DNA of 64,000 nucleotides. Origin: Blastococcus aurantiacus. Its GTDB lineage: Bacteria > Actinomycetota > Actinomycetes > Mycobacteriales > Geodermatophilaceae. Shown in pieces: positions 30,831 to 38,595 of the stretch. Numbering within the stretch: position 1 is the first letter of the stretch; every line of letters starts with the position of its first letter. The stretch covers positions 310,001 to 374,000 of the forward strand of contig NZ_FNBT01000001.1 of assembly GCF_900102425.1 (NCBI RefSeq), in the 5' to 3' direction. The translations under genes and the position numbers were made by a program. The notes beneath the pieces were generated by a model. That model worked only from the letters and a program-made list of their open reading frames with translations. It did not search any database and was not told the origin of the DNA.

Positions 30831-31400
30831 CATGCACTGCACGGGGTCTGCTGCAACCCGTGGTGGGACGCGCTCGGGCTGACCACCGGCGACAACCCGG
30901 CCAACCGGGGCCTGTGGGTGTCGTTCGACCGAGGCCGCACCTGAACCGAGATCGACGCCCTCTCGCCGTACACGACGGTGCTGGCGATGCCCGCGTGCAT
31001 CCTGCTGGTCACCGACCTGTCCGTCGACGGCATCCCGCCCCATCCCCCGCCCCGGCTGCGACACCTTGCGCGTCGAGCTGGCGCACGAGGTGGACACCGA
31101 GGTCATGGCCGGCGGCCTCGAGTTGTGGAGTCCGGCTGGCCCGCAACCGGCTGAGGCAGGACGCGCCCCTCATCATCTCCGCGCAAGGCGCGGGCACCGT
31201 CCCCAGCCCGGCCGGGCGTGGGTCACCGACGACGGCTACACGTTCCGCGGGGTGTCCACGGACGCCACGCTCCACCAGGGTCGGGGAATGCAGTTCTGGT
31301 CGGCCCGACGGTGGGCGGAGACACCACGGGTTCATCGTCAGCACCGGCGACGGTTCGGCGGCGTGGAAGCGCGTCGTGCTCGAGATCGCCTCACCCCACT
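30831..31400 (+). pseudogene. Decayed ORF with Asp-box (BNR, sialidase-like) traces
   Basis: The frame HGVCCNPWWDALGL, TTGDNPANRGLWVSFDRGRT ends at TGA 30942-30944, then continues in the same frame as TEIDALSPYTTVLAMPACIL, LVTDLSVDG. Reading the stop as Trp restores SFDRGRTW, a perfect Asp-box SxDxGxTW. Further coding-like pieces occur in shifted frames (VELAHEVDTEVMAGG near 31070, then VTDDGYTFRGVS, a near Asp-box, and FIVSTGDGSAAWKRVVLEIA near 31330). This fits a beta-propeller protein broken by a nonsense change and frameshifts. No intact product is possible. Confidence 0.4.
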
Positions 31401-31499
31401 CGCCCGGAGGGCATCTTCCGGCGGCCGCGATGCCCTCGACCGAATCGCGGCCAGGCACCCATCCGTGCGACGGTTTGTGTGCGGCGGGGGCCCTGGCGG

Positions 31500-31763
31500 T
31501 TAGGGCGCCGGGTGAGCCCCCGCCCGCCAGCTTGGCCCGTCTCCCGCGGGTCTCGGCCTCGGCACCCAGACCGCCACGGGCCGCCACATCTTTTCTGTGC
31601 GGCGTTCCACGGCGAAGTCCACGCGCCTGGTGTCGATTTCGAGCCGGGATGGGAAGTAGCCCGCGGCCAGCTCGCGCCCTCGAGCACCCGCTGCGACGTC
31701 GTCGTCAGCCTCGAACGTCTCCAGCGGTATGCCACGACCGGCGACGAGTCGGTAGGTCGACAT
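31500..31763 (-). CDS. Small conserved hypothetical protein
   Basis: 87 residues: MSTYRLVAGRGIPLETFEAD, DDVAAGARGRELAAGY, SRLEIDTRRVDFAVER and WRPVAVWVPRP. It has no membrane segment or known motif. The mix of alternating strands suggests a small alpha/beta fold, as in short actinobacterial proteins that begin YRLVA-DGTPLETFEADDD (from memory). The ATG at 31763 lies 8 nt after a TACCGT box (31777-31772), compatible with leaderless translation. The C-terminal 20 residues are Pro/Gly-rich and may be extended by loss of an earlier stop. Confidence 0.55.
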   Translation of the reverse strand: MSTYRLVAGRGIPLETFEADDDVAAGARGRELAAGYFPSRLEIDTRRVDFAVERRTEKMWRPVAVWVPRPRPAGDGPSWRAGAHPAP

Positions 31764-31868
31764 GGCCGGGGACGGTAGCGGACGTAGCTGGGCGGCGCTC
31801 GGCGAGCGTGGCCTTCCCTGCGGCGCGGATTCGCTGGCGGCATGCACCGGACCTTCAGGACGCCTGGC

Positions 31869-32190
31869 ATGGATGAGCTGGAGCGGACCTCGCGCGGATG
31901 ACGCTGGTCGGACGTCCACTCAGCGGTGTGCTCACCGACATCGTTCAGCTGGCCCAGCGACGCACTCCGGAGCGGAAGGCCGTGTCAGTCACCATGCTCA
32001 TCCGCGACAAGGCGTCGACAGCCGCCTTCTCCGCTGAGATGGCCCTGCAGGCTGAGGAGCTGCACTACGAGCGGAGCTACGGTCCATGCCTCGGCGCCGC
32101 TCGGGGACGCGTCGTGATCCGGGTGGCCGACATGCGCATCCAACAGCGCTGGCCCGACTACGCAGCCGGTGTGGTGGACCAGATCCGAGG
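31869..32190 (+). pseudogene. Truncated, frameshifted GAF domain (remnant of a GAF-ANTAR gene)
   Basis: ATG 31869 opens MDELERTSRG and stops at once; one frame over, the text continues MTLVGRPLSGVLTDIVQLAQ, VSVTMLIRDKASTAAFSAEM, QAEELHYERSYGPCLGAA and QQRWPDYAAG. This aligns well with the GAF domain of the protein at 26669 (TAAFTGEL, EMQYEQGYGPCMDAA, DRWPEYIA). Homology stops near 32190, half-way through GAF, and no ANTAR follows. By chance the frame stays open into the next gene. A small deletion near 31895 and a larger one at about 32190 would explain it. Confidence 0.7.
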
Positions 32191-32305
32191 CCGGATTCGA
32201 TGTGCGAATCGAACCCTGGACGGCGGCGGTGAGTTGGCGCGATTACCGTACGTTTGCTGGCCTTGGTCGAGGAGGGTGGCAGCAGCCACGATCGGAGGCG
32301 GTGCG

Positions 32306-32824
32306 GTGAACGACGGTGGTGGCGGCCCGATCGATGACCCGAACGCCCGCGCCAGCGACGACACGCAGCTCGGAACTGACCGATTCTCGTGGTCACAACG
32401 ACCACCCCCGCACCCCCAACTCGACGCCTTGCAGCCGTGGCAGTGGGAATTGACCAGCGCCGCCCAGCTGACCACGTCCCGCGTGCAGCTCCGCCTTGAG
32501 GTCTCGGACGCCGGCGTACCGCCCGGCGACATCGACGACGCCGTCGAACGCCTGCTGCTCGCCTACGAGGAACTGGCTTCCAACGGTTTTCGACACGGAC
32601 TCGCGCCGGTCCACGCGTCGGTGACCGCCGCCAGTGACGGCTGGCTCATCGACGTCACCGACACCGCGACGGACCACTCCCCCACCCCAGCAGTCGATCG
32701 CGATCCCGCCCTCGGCGGCCTGGGCCTGCACCTGGTCGCGCAGTTGAGCCAAGCCCACGGCTGGGCAGTGGAGGCCGGACGCAAGCACGTCTGGGCCTAT
32801 GTTCGCGTGGCCACCGCATTCTGA
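32306..32824 (+). CDS. RsbW-like anti-sigma/histidine-kinase-type ATPase
   Basis: 172 residues from the GTG at 32306, chosen for its GGAGG 7 nt upstream; the open frame upstream belongs to the GAF remnant. The HATPase_c_2 fold shows the N box LLAYEELASNGFRHG (Glu and Asn for Mg-ATP), the G1 box IDVTDTATD and the G2 box GGLGLHLVAQLSQAHGW. An N-terminal 45-residue polar extension precedes it. Such proteins phosphorylate STAS antagonists or hold sigma factors. The neighbours encode PP2C phosphatases on both sides, completing a possible partner switch with the STAS protein at 28682. Confidence 0.85.
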   Translation: MNDGGGGPIDDPNARASDDTQLGTDRFSWSQRPPPHPQLDALQPWQWELTSAAQLTTSRVQLRLEVSDAGVPPGDIDDAVERLLLAYEELASNGFRHGLAPVHASVTAASDGWLIDVTDTATDHSPTPAVDRDPALGGLGLHLVAQLSQAHGWAVEAGRKHVWAYVRVATAF

Positions 32825-33057
32825 GTCCCGGAGGACCAGCACCGACGATCCACCGCCACCGCCGTGCTGCGCCGGGCGGTCGCCTGGTTGCTGCCCCTCG
32901 GCATCGCCGTCGAGTAGGTCCTGCCCAGCAACGACCCGCCCTACGTCCCCACCCCGGCCCGACGCCTGCATCCAGCTAGGCACCACACACGGGCGCACGC
33001 AGCCCCACCGGCCTCAGGCTCGAACACCCGCTTGATCAACTGACCCGAGCGATAGGG
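32825..33057. other. Gap between converging genes; possible decayed fragment
   Basis: The frame from 32862 reads VLRRAVAWLLPLGIAVE, a stop, then VLPSNDPPYVPTPARRLH, which may be a membrane-protein relic. Evidence is too thin for a gene call. No clear terminator hairpin was found. Confidence 0.2.
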
Positions 33058-34383
33058 CTAACCTTCGATGTCGCCGGCCGGTAGGCCACCGAGGATTCCG
33101 CGGGCGAGCTCGTCATCCCGCGGCGGCCCGCGCCATTCCACGAGGAGCAACGAGGCGTCATCGCTGGTTCGGCCGCCGCGTGCCCTCATCAGGGTGTGTG
33201 AGAGCAGTCGCACCGTCTCGGCCACGCTGAGCCGGTCGGCAGTGGTCTGCTGCACCAACTCCCATAGTCGCGCTTCACCGAACTGGAGCCCGTCGTCGAG
33301 TCGCTCCTCGACGACACCGTCGGTGAAGAACAGGACCCGGTCGCCCGGCGCGAGTTGCACGGCCGTCACGACCGGCACGGCTCCCCCGAAGCCGACGGGC
33401 CGCGTGACCGGAGCGGCGAGCTCGGAGACGATCCCGCTACCGCCGATCAGCAGCGCCGCTGGATGACCGGCGTTGACCCAGCTGAGCACGCCGGTGACCG
33501 TGTCCAGCTGGCCCACCTGCGCGGTGGCGAACCGTCCCGGGTAGGTCGCTGAAAGCACGTCGTCCATGTGCACGTAGAGGTCCGGCAAAGAGGCATTCGC
33601 CCGCCGACCGTGCCGATAGGCCGCGAGCACGATGGTGGCCATCGTGGCTGCCTCGAGCCCGTGGCCCATGGCGTCGAAGACCGCCAGGTGCAGAACATGC
33701 TCGTTCAACGCGTAGTCGAAGCTGTCGCCCCCCACGTCATAGCAGGGCTCCAGAATTCCGGCCAGGGCGACGTCAGGGGTGGTCATCACCAACGGAGGCA
33801 GCGTCTGCCACTGCATGTGGGCAGAGAGACTCATCGGGGCAGCCGTGCGGGCCTGGGCGAACGTGTCGGTGTAGAGGGATTTGGTGACGATGAGGTCGGC
33901 TGTCAGGCCGGCCAGACGTTGGGCAAGCCGGCGGTCGTTGTCATCCACGGTCGGCAGAGTGAATGCCAGGACCCCGACCCGGTCCGAGCCGTCGAGCATC
34001 GGCAGGTACATCCGCACCGACCCGTCGGGCAGCTGTTGCTCGATGCGGGCGTCGGCAGTGAAGGCCCGCCCGGGCCAGCTGTCGTCGATCGGGGTCGATT
34101 CTCCGACCAGGCCTCGCCCGGTCAACGGCTGCAGGGTGCGCTGGTCGTAGTCCTGCACCCAGATGGAGACATCGGTGCCACCGATTTCGGCGATCTCTTG
34201 CGCCACGAGCGGTCCCACCAGACGGGCGGGCATCAGGTGGGCCCGGTCCAGCAGGGAGCCCAACACGCGCTCGCCGAGACTCTCCACCCGGGACCGACCT
34301 TGCGCGTCGGCAAAGCCCAAGCCCGCATCCGAGAGGGGTGCCCGCAGCGCCCCGTGGGGGTGGTTGTCCCCGTCGTCCGGCAC
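33058..34383 (-). CDS. SpoIIE-type PP2C serine phosphatase with N-terminal GAF-like domain
   Basis: 441 residues, a paralog of the protein at 29452 with the same layout: GAF-like N-terminus (GGTDVSIWVQDYDQRTLQPL, VRMYLPMLDGSDRVGVLAF), then LSAHMQWQTLPPL and the PP2C domain. Metal ligands are intact in YDVGGDSFDY, FDAMGHGLEAA, LFFTDGVVEERL and SDDASLLLVEW. It should act on a phospho-STAS protein. A longer frame exists upstream, but GTG 34383 with GGGAG shortly before it gives the first well-behaved protein text, VPDDGDNHPHGALRAPLSDA. It converges with the RsbW-like gene. Confidence 0.9.
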   Translation of the reverse strand: MPDDGDNHPHGALRAPLSDAGLGFADAQGRSRVESLGERVLGSLLDRAHLMPARLVGPLVAQEIAEIGGTDVSIWVQDYDQRTLQPLTGRGLVGESTPIDDSWPGRAFTADARIEQQLPDGSVRMYLPMLDGSDRVGVLAFTLPTVDDNDRRLAQRLAGLTADLIVTKSLYTDTFAQARTAAPMSLSAHMQWQTLPPLVMTTPDVALAGILEPCYDVGGDSFDYALNEHVLHLAVFDAMGHGLEAATMATIVLAAYRHGRRANASLPDLYVHMDDVLSATYPGRFATAQVGQLDTVTGVLSWVNAGHPAALLIGGSGIVSELAAPVTRPVGFGGAVPVVTAVQLAPGDRVLFFTDGVVEERLDDGLQFGEARLWELVQQTTADRLSVAETVRLLSHTLMRARGGRTSDDASLLLVEWRGPPRDDELARGILGGLPAGDIEG

Positions 34384-35029
34384 GCGCTCTCCCACCAAGA
34401 CCAGCCACAACAGGGTGACCGGCCGGCGACCCAGACGCCCGGCGGAACGCCGGTACGACAATTTTCGTGACCAGCCCTTCGAGGCGGTCACGCATGAGCA
34501 GCCTAACCGCCGCCTCGCGGACACCGGTAGGCCCAGGCCTGTGACCTCGCTGCCAACCGGCGTCCTCGAGCTGGGACCAGCAGCAGGATCATGAGCCGAT
34601 ACACCTCCCGCAGCGCGTCCTCGCCCAGAATTCGGCCTCCAGCCGAGCCGAACATGTCCTCAGGGTTTGAGCGAGGCTGACGGCGGCGCGTCGCCGATGG
34701 CTTCGACCACCGTTTGCGGGATGCCTAGCAGTCCCGCGCGCCTGCCACCGATAGCGCAGCCGCAGCTGACGCGTCCGGCGACGCGAGGACTGTCACTGCG
34801 CCGTGGATGAGCCGGCATGCAACTGCCTCGGTTCCAGGACTCGACCTCGGTGCGGCTGGATCGGTGACAGCCGACGCGAGGCGCGGATCGACTACAGCCC
34901 GGGAGTCCGGGGGTGACACCTCTCCCCGAGCGACGCGGCACGACGCGCCGGGTGGCTCGATCGGGAACGGCCGCTACCGTGGAACGGCCGCCCCTCCCAG
35001 CGTGCGCGGCGACATGGGGGTTGGACGCG
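34384..35029. promoter_or_regulatory. Long divergent intergenic region (PP2C / MEDS sensor)
   Basis: About 650 nt with open frames on both strands but none with a convincing start, Shine-Dalgarno or family resemblance. A plus-strand -10-like TACCGT (34974-34979) lies 50 nt before the MEDS-ATPase start. The minus-strand text GLLGIPQTVVEAIGDAPPS near 34740-34690 could be a relic but is not recognisable. Confidence 0.3.
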
Positions 35030-36028
35030 GTGGGCCTCGAGACAGCGGGGAGCTCCGGACGGCACGGTGACACGTCCGGTACCGAGGCGACCGCGTCCTC
35101 GGGACCGGGCTTCCGGCACGACGCGGTGTTCTACGACTCGGCCGACGAACTGGCCGACATCGCCGCCCCGTTCCTGCTCGAGGGGCTGGAAGCCGGTGAC
35201 GGCGCGGTCATCGCCGCCGGCCCGGAAGCCGCCGCCGCCCTGCACGACGCCCTCGGGAACCACCCACTGGTCCTGGTGCTCGAGCGGCACGCCCTCTACC
35301 GCGTACGTACGCCGACGGCGATCACCACCTTCCGCGGACTCGGGGAGCAGGCGAGCCCGGGGCGGCGGGTCCGGGTCGTCGGCGAGGTCGACTTCGGCGC
35401 CACCGCCGGGGACCGGACCGAATGGCAGCGCTACGAGGCGGTCATCAACTCCGCCTTCGCGTCGGCCCCGCTGTGGGGCCTGTGCGCGTTCAGCACCGAG
35501 CTGCCCGAGCCGGTGCTGGACACCGCCCGGCACACCCACCCACACGTGGTGGGCCGGACCGGCCGGATGCCGAACGCCGACTTCGTCGACCCGGCGACCT
35601 ACCTGGCCGGCCTACCGGTCCCCGACGAGCCTCTGGAGCGGACGTCGCCGGCACTGGCTGCCGACGACATCACCGACTTCATCGCGCTGCGGCGGACCAT
35701 CCGCGCCCACCTGCGCACCGTCGCCGGACCGGAGGACCTGCTGGAGGACTTCCAGCTGGCCGTGGACGAGATGACCTCCAACGCCACGCGGCACGGCAGC
35801 CGGCCGGTCGGCCTGCGGCTGTGGAGCGCACCGGGGCGGCTCGTGTGCACCATCTCCGACGCCGGGGCCGGACCGTCGGACCCGTTCGCCGGGTACGGAC
35901 CGGCCCACGGCGAGGACCTGTCGGCCGGCGGCATGGGGCTGTGGCTGGCCCGGCAGCTGTGCGACCACGTGGCCCTGCGCCGCGACGCGCACGGCAACAG
36001 CGTCCGGCTCACCACCCACTGGACCTGA
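35030..36028 (+). CDS. MEDS domain sensor fused to RsbW-like ATPase
   Basis: 332 residues from the GTG at 35030. The N-terminal MEDS (DcmR-type sensory) domain spans about residues 25-190: FRHDAVFYDSADELADIAAP, FLLEGLEAGDGAVIAAGPEA, VRVVGEVDFGATAGDRTEWQ and LWGLCAFSTELPEPVL. The C-terminal HATPase domain spans about 215-330, with the N box FQLAVDEMTSNATRHGSRPV, the G1 box CTISDAGAG and the G2 box GGMGLWLARQLCDHVAL. MEDS domains sense C1 or hydrocarbon-like ligands in DcmR, and here would gate a Ser/Thr kinase or anti-sigma activity. The longer upstream frame is rejected because it overlaps the probable promoter. Confidence 0.83.
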   Translation: MGLETAGSSGRHGDTSGTEATASSGPGFRHDAVFYDSADELADIAAPFLLEGLEAGDGAVIAAGPEAAAALHDALGNHPLVLVLERHALYRVRTPTAITTFRGLGEQASPGRRVRVVGEVDFGATAGDRTEWQRYEAVINSAFASAPLWGLCAFSTELPEPVLDTARHTHPHVVGRTGRMPNADFVDPATYLAGLPVPDEPLERTSPALAADDITDFIALRRTIRAHLRTVAGPEDLLEDFQLAVDEMTSNATRHGSRPVGLRLWSAPGRLVCTISDAGAGPSDPFAGYGPAHGEDLSAGGMGLWLARQLCDHVALRRDAHGNSVRLTTHWT

Positions 36029-36066
36029 GCGGGCCCCTGCGCAGTCCGCCGACACGTGCCGGCCGG

Positions 36067-36699
36067 TCACTCGGCGGCGGCGCGCTCCTCGCGCAGTGCC
36101 TGGAAGACCCGGCGGCGCAGCAGGTCGCCGTCCCGCTCGGGAACGTCCAGGAACCTCATCGACAGCAGCCACCGGGGGCCCTGTCCCTGCTGGCGCACGA
36201 CCTGCCCGTGCAGGTGCACGACCTCGTCGCCCAGCGTGAGGCTGACCTCGAGGCGCGACTCCGGCTCGGGCGGGAGACCCCACCCGTCGACGAGGCAGCG
36301 CGCACCGGCCTCGCTCAGGTCGACGGTCTCGCCGACGAGCTGGCCGTCGGCCCACGGGATGTAGGCGGGCACGGAGACCCGGGCCCGCACGGCCTTGCGC
36401 CGCTGGCTGCGCTCGGCCGGCCCCGTGGCCACGAGGTGCCAGCGCACCTCGTCGCCGGGCTCCACGTCGATGATCTTGGCGGGGAGCGTCCGCTCCTCCT
36501 CCGCGCCCACCCAGTAGAGCTCCACCGGGTCGCCGTCCTTCACCGCGGTCTTCCACGCGGTGCCTTCCCCGTCCGGGCGCACCACGATGGCGAACTCGGT
36601 GGAGACGTCGACGGCCGCGGTGACCGTGATCCCGCGGGTGACCAGCGTGACGTCGGCCCGCGAGCTCTCGTGCGGCCTGTTGGCGTCCGGATCGGTCAT
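36067..36699 (-). CDS. PilZ domain-containing protein (c-di-GMP binding)
   Basis: 210 residues. The N-terminal YcgR-like barrel (VTLVTRGITVTAAVDVSTEF, YWVGAEEERTLPAKIIDVEP) is followed by PilZ. The PilZ nucleotide-binding motif RxxxR occurs in RRKAVRARV and the second motif DxSxxG in VDLSEAGARC; both are intact. Such two-domain proteins bind c-di-GMP and control motility or secretion. No diguanylate cyclase or flagellar gene is in this window. The ATG has GGGGG 5 nt upstream. A 58-codon gene lies upstream on the same strand. Confidence 0.9.
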   Translation of the reverse strand: MTDPDANRPHESSRADVTLVTRGITVTAAVDVSTEFAIVVRPDGEGTAWKTAVKDGDPVELYWVGAEEERTLPAKIIDVEPGDEVRWHLVATGPAERSQRRKAVRARVSVPAYIPWADGQLVGETVDLSEAGARCLVDGWGLPPEPESRLEVSLTLGDEVVHLHGQVVRQQGQGPRWLLSMRFLDVPERDGDLLRRRVFQALREERAAAE

Positions 36700-36811
36700 G
36701 ACTGCCCCCGTCACTGATGGGTGTGTGTAGCGACACCATCCGGCTCGCCGATCGATGCATCGGCAGTTGGGGCCAGACCTTGAGCGGAACGCCCCGGTCC
36801 GTTCCCCGGGA

Positions 36812-36988
36812 TCAGAGGCGCGAGGTGATCGACGCCGCCACCGCGCGCAGGGCGGCCGCGGATTCGGCGAGCCGGTCGGCCAGGAACAGGTCGAGGTCGG
36901 CGTCGTGCAGGTCGTCCACCGTCCACAGCGGCAGGAGATCTGGTTCGTCATGGACGGGGCGGGCGGGGGACGCGACGAGGGGGTGCAT
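36812..36988 (-). CDS. Small hypothetical protein upstream of the PilZ gene
   Basis: 58 residues: MHPLVASPARPVHDEPDLLP, LWTVDDLHDADLDLFLADRL, AESAAALRAVAASITSRL. It is acidic in the middle and has a helical C-terminus. GGAAGAG sits 7 nt before the ATG. No family is recognised. The 112 nt between it and the PilZ gene include a GCCGAT-CGATGC-ATCGGC palindrome near 36750. Confidence 0.45.
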   Translation of the reverse strand: MHPLVASPARPVHDEPDLLPLWTVDDLHDADLDLFLADRLAESAAALRAVAASITSRL

Positions 36989-37227
36989 CGGGGGCTCTTC
37001 CAGTAGTGACGGCGTGCCGGTCGACCCGGCAGGACGACCGTCCGTCGCGGACCGCGAGCCACGCCCCAGGAAGACGCAGGAAATGCGCAAGACGGGCCGG
37101 AGGGGCCGATCCGTCCCCCCACGGGGTGAGGACGGCCCCCGCGCACGCCTGTCCCACTGCATCCCGGGCAACGCTGGTCGATGGCAGGACGTCCGACCCG
37201 GGCGACCGACCAGCGGAGGAGGCGGAG

Positions 37228-37659
37228 ATGAGGCATGCACTCGCGGCGTACGGCGTCGTCCTCGTCGTGCTCCTCATGCTCGCCCGCGAGTACGAGGCCG
37301 CGGGGTGGACCGCCGTCGGCACCCTGGAGGTGACGGCGGCGCTGGTGAACTCCCTGCTCCTCGTGGCCGTGGCCGCAGGCGTGCTCCTGGCCGGCCGCCT
37401 GGCCCTCGAGAGCTGGGCGCGTTCGATGGCGAGGTGGCGCCGCCGCCAGGCGCTCGCGGCGGGCGAGGACTGGGCGGACGCCGAGGTCGTCGGGGTGACC
37501 TCGTGGCGCACCGAACGGCCGGAAGCGCCGGGCGAGATCGCCGCTGCCCCCGAGCCGGTCCGGCCCGCCCCGGCCGGGTTCACCTACGTGGGCCCGTCCT
37601 ACGGATCCGACTCCCGGCCGACGCCGCCGTTCCCGGAGCGCCCCGGTCGCCAGTTCTGA
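37228..37659 (+). CDS. Hypothetical small membrane protein
   Basis: 143 residues. Two membrane helices occupy roughly residues 3-20 (ALAAYGVVLVVLLMLA) and 36-58 (VTAALVNSLLLVAVAAGVLL). An Arg-rich segment, RWRRRQALAAGEDWADAEVV, and a Pro-rich cytoplasmic tail follow. No known domain. GGAGGAGGCGGAG directly precedes the ATG. The 240 nt upstream show no further gene. The function is unknown. Confidence 0.65.
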   Translation: MRHALAAYGVVLVVLLMLAREYEAAGWTAVGTLEVTAALVNSLLLVAVAAGVLLAGRLALESWARSMARWRRRQALAAGEDWADAEVVGVTSWRTERPEAPGEIAAAPEPVRPAPAGFTYVGPSYGSDSRPTPPFPERPGRQF

Positions 37660-37711
37660 CCGGCGCACTTCCCGCACGGGACATCGCTGGTCGCGGGGGT
37701 GGTGGAGCCGC

Positions 37712-37735
37712 TAGGCTTTCCCCGTCGGGAAGGCC
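37712..37735 (+). promoter_or_regulatory. cspA promoter and leader hairpin
   Basis: TAGGCT (37712-37717) is a good -10. The leader can form a 9-bp stem, GGCTTTCCC/GGGAAGGCC with a CGTC loop (37714-37735), followed by a smaller CCTGC/GCAGG stem. Cold-shock genes often carry structured leaders that act as thermosensors; this role is inference. Confidence 0.45.
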
Positions 37736-37783
37736 CTGCGCTATGGCAGGACCCCGATGCACCACCTCAGCAAGGAGCGAGCA

Positions 37784-37987
37784 ATGCCCGAAGGAACTGT
37801 CAAGTGGTTCAACGCCGAGAAGGGGTTCGGCTTCGCCACCCCCGACGGCGGCGGACCTGATGTGTTCGTCCACTACTCCGCCATCCAGTCCAGCGGGTAC
37901 CGCTCGCTCGATGAAGGCCAGCGGATCGCGTTCGACATCGAGCAGGGCCAGAAGGGCCCGCAGGCTGCGAACGTCACCCCGCTCTGA
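37784..37987 (+). CDS. cspA: Cold shock protein, CspA family
   Basis: 67 residues, a single CSD domain. It binds single-stranded RNA/DNA and acts as an RNA chaperone. Motifs: [20 protein letters not shown] (RNP1 KGFGFA), DVFVHYSAI (RNP2) and [13 protein letters not shown] at the end. AAGGAG lies 7 nt upstream of the ATG, which excludes the earlier in-frame ATG at 37757. It is monocistronic between a structured leader and a strong terminator. Confidence 0.97.
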   Translation: MPEGTVKWFNAEKGFGFATPDGGGPDVFVHYSAIQSSGYRSLDEGQRIAFDIEQGQKGPQAANVTPL

Positions 37988-38005
37988 TCACCTGATCAGC
38001 ACGCG

Positions 38006-38041
38006 CAGCGCCCCCGTCCGGTTCGCCGGACGGGGGCGCTG
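38006..38041 (+). terminator. Strong terminator after cspA (UUCG loop)
   Basis: Perfect 16-bp stem, CAGCGCCCCCGTCCGG and its reverse complement, closed by a TTCG tetraloop, 19 nt after the cspA stop. It lies just before the convergent gene at 38063 and may serve both strands. Confidence 0.9.
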
Positions 38042-38062
38042 TCGTTCGAGGGGCGGGAGCCG

Positions 38063-38515
38063 TCAGCGGCGAGGCACGTACCCGCCGACGAGCGCGGACA
38101 TGAGCAGCGCGCCGTCGTGGGCGCCGACGGCGGCGGCGGCCTCGGAGAACGCCCGCCAGCGCGCCCGCTCGACCTCGGTCGGCGCGCGCTCGGCCCGTGC
38201 GGCCAGCTGCTCGAGCAACCGGTCCCACTCGCCCTGCGGCGTGGGCCAGAGCCCGGCCAGCCGCCGCGCCTCCGCCGAGATCGCGGTGATCCGCACGATG
38301 TCGCCGGCGTGGTTGGTCAGCGGCTCGATGTAGCCCGCCGACGCCAGCGCCTTGGCCGCCACGATCACCTCCGCCTTGGGCAGCCCGCTGGCCGGGACCA
38401 CCGCCCCGAGCAGGTAGGGCGATCCCCCGTGCTCGGGAGCGTCCACGAGCCGGGCGATGGCGCGCAGCACGGGGAGGTCGCGGGTGAACCAGGTGTCGGG
38501 CAGGGGGGACGTCAC
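38063..38515 (-). CDS. Winged-helix-like hypothetical protein
   Basis: 150 residues from GTG 38515. The middle part resembles a winged helix: GLPKAEVIVAAKALASAGYI, EPLTNHAGDIVRITAISAEA. The C-terminal helices ARAERAPTEVERARWRAFSE could dimerise. No ligand-binding motif or known family is certain. It could be a DNA-binding regulator. It converges on cspA and is followed upstream by a membrane protein gene on the same strand, 80 nt away. Confidence 0.65.
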   Translation of the reverse strand: MTSPLPDTWFTRDLPVLRAIARLVDAPEHGGSPYLLGAVVPASGLPKAEVIVAAKALASAGYIEPLTNHAGDIVRITAISAEARRLAGLWPTPQGEWDRLLEQLAARAERAPTEVERARWRAFSEAAAAVGAHDGALLMSALVGGYVPRR

Positions 38516-38595
38516 CGCCCCAGTCTCCCCGCACCTCCGCGGACGGCGACGCCCCGCCACCCCGACGAGGGGGACGGGGCGCCGGCCGACGGGAC

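Noticed and set aside
34974-34979. Leaderless start for the MEDS-ATPase right after TACCGT
   Set aside because: No in-frame start codon 6-8 nt downstream; the nearest good candidate is the GTG at 35030.
34660-35073. 137-codon minus-strand frame between the PP2C and MEDS genes
   Set aside because: Arg/Ser/Pro-rich text without family resemblance, no Shine-Dalgarno, overlapping the probable MEDS promoter.
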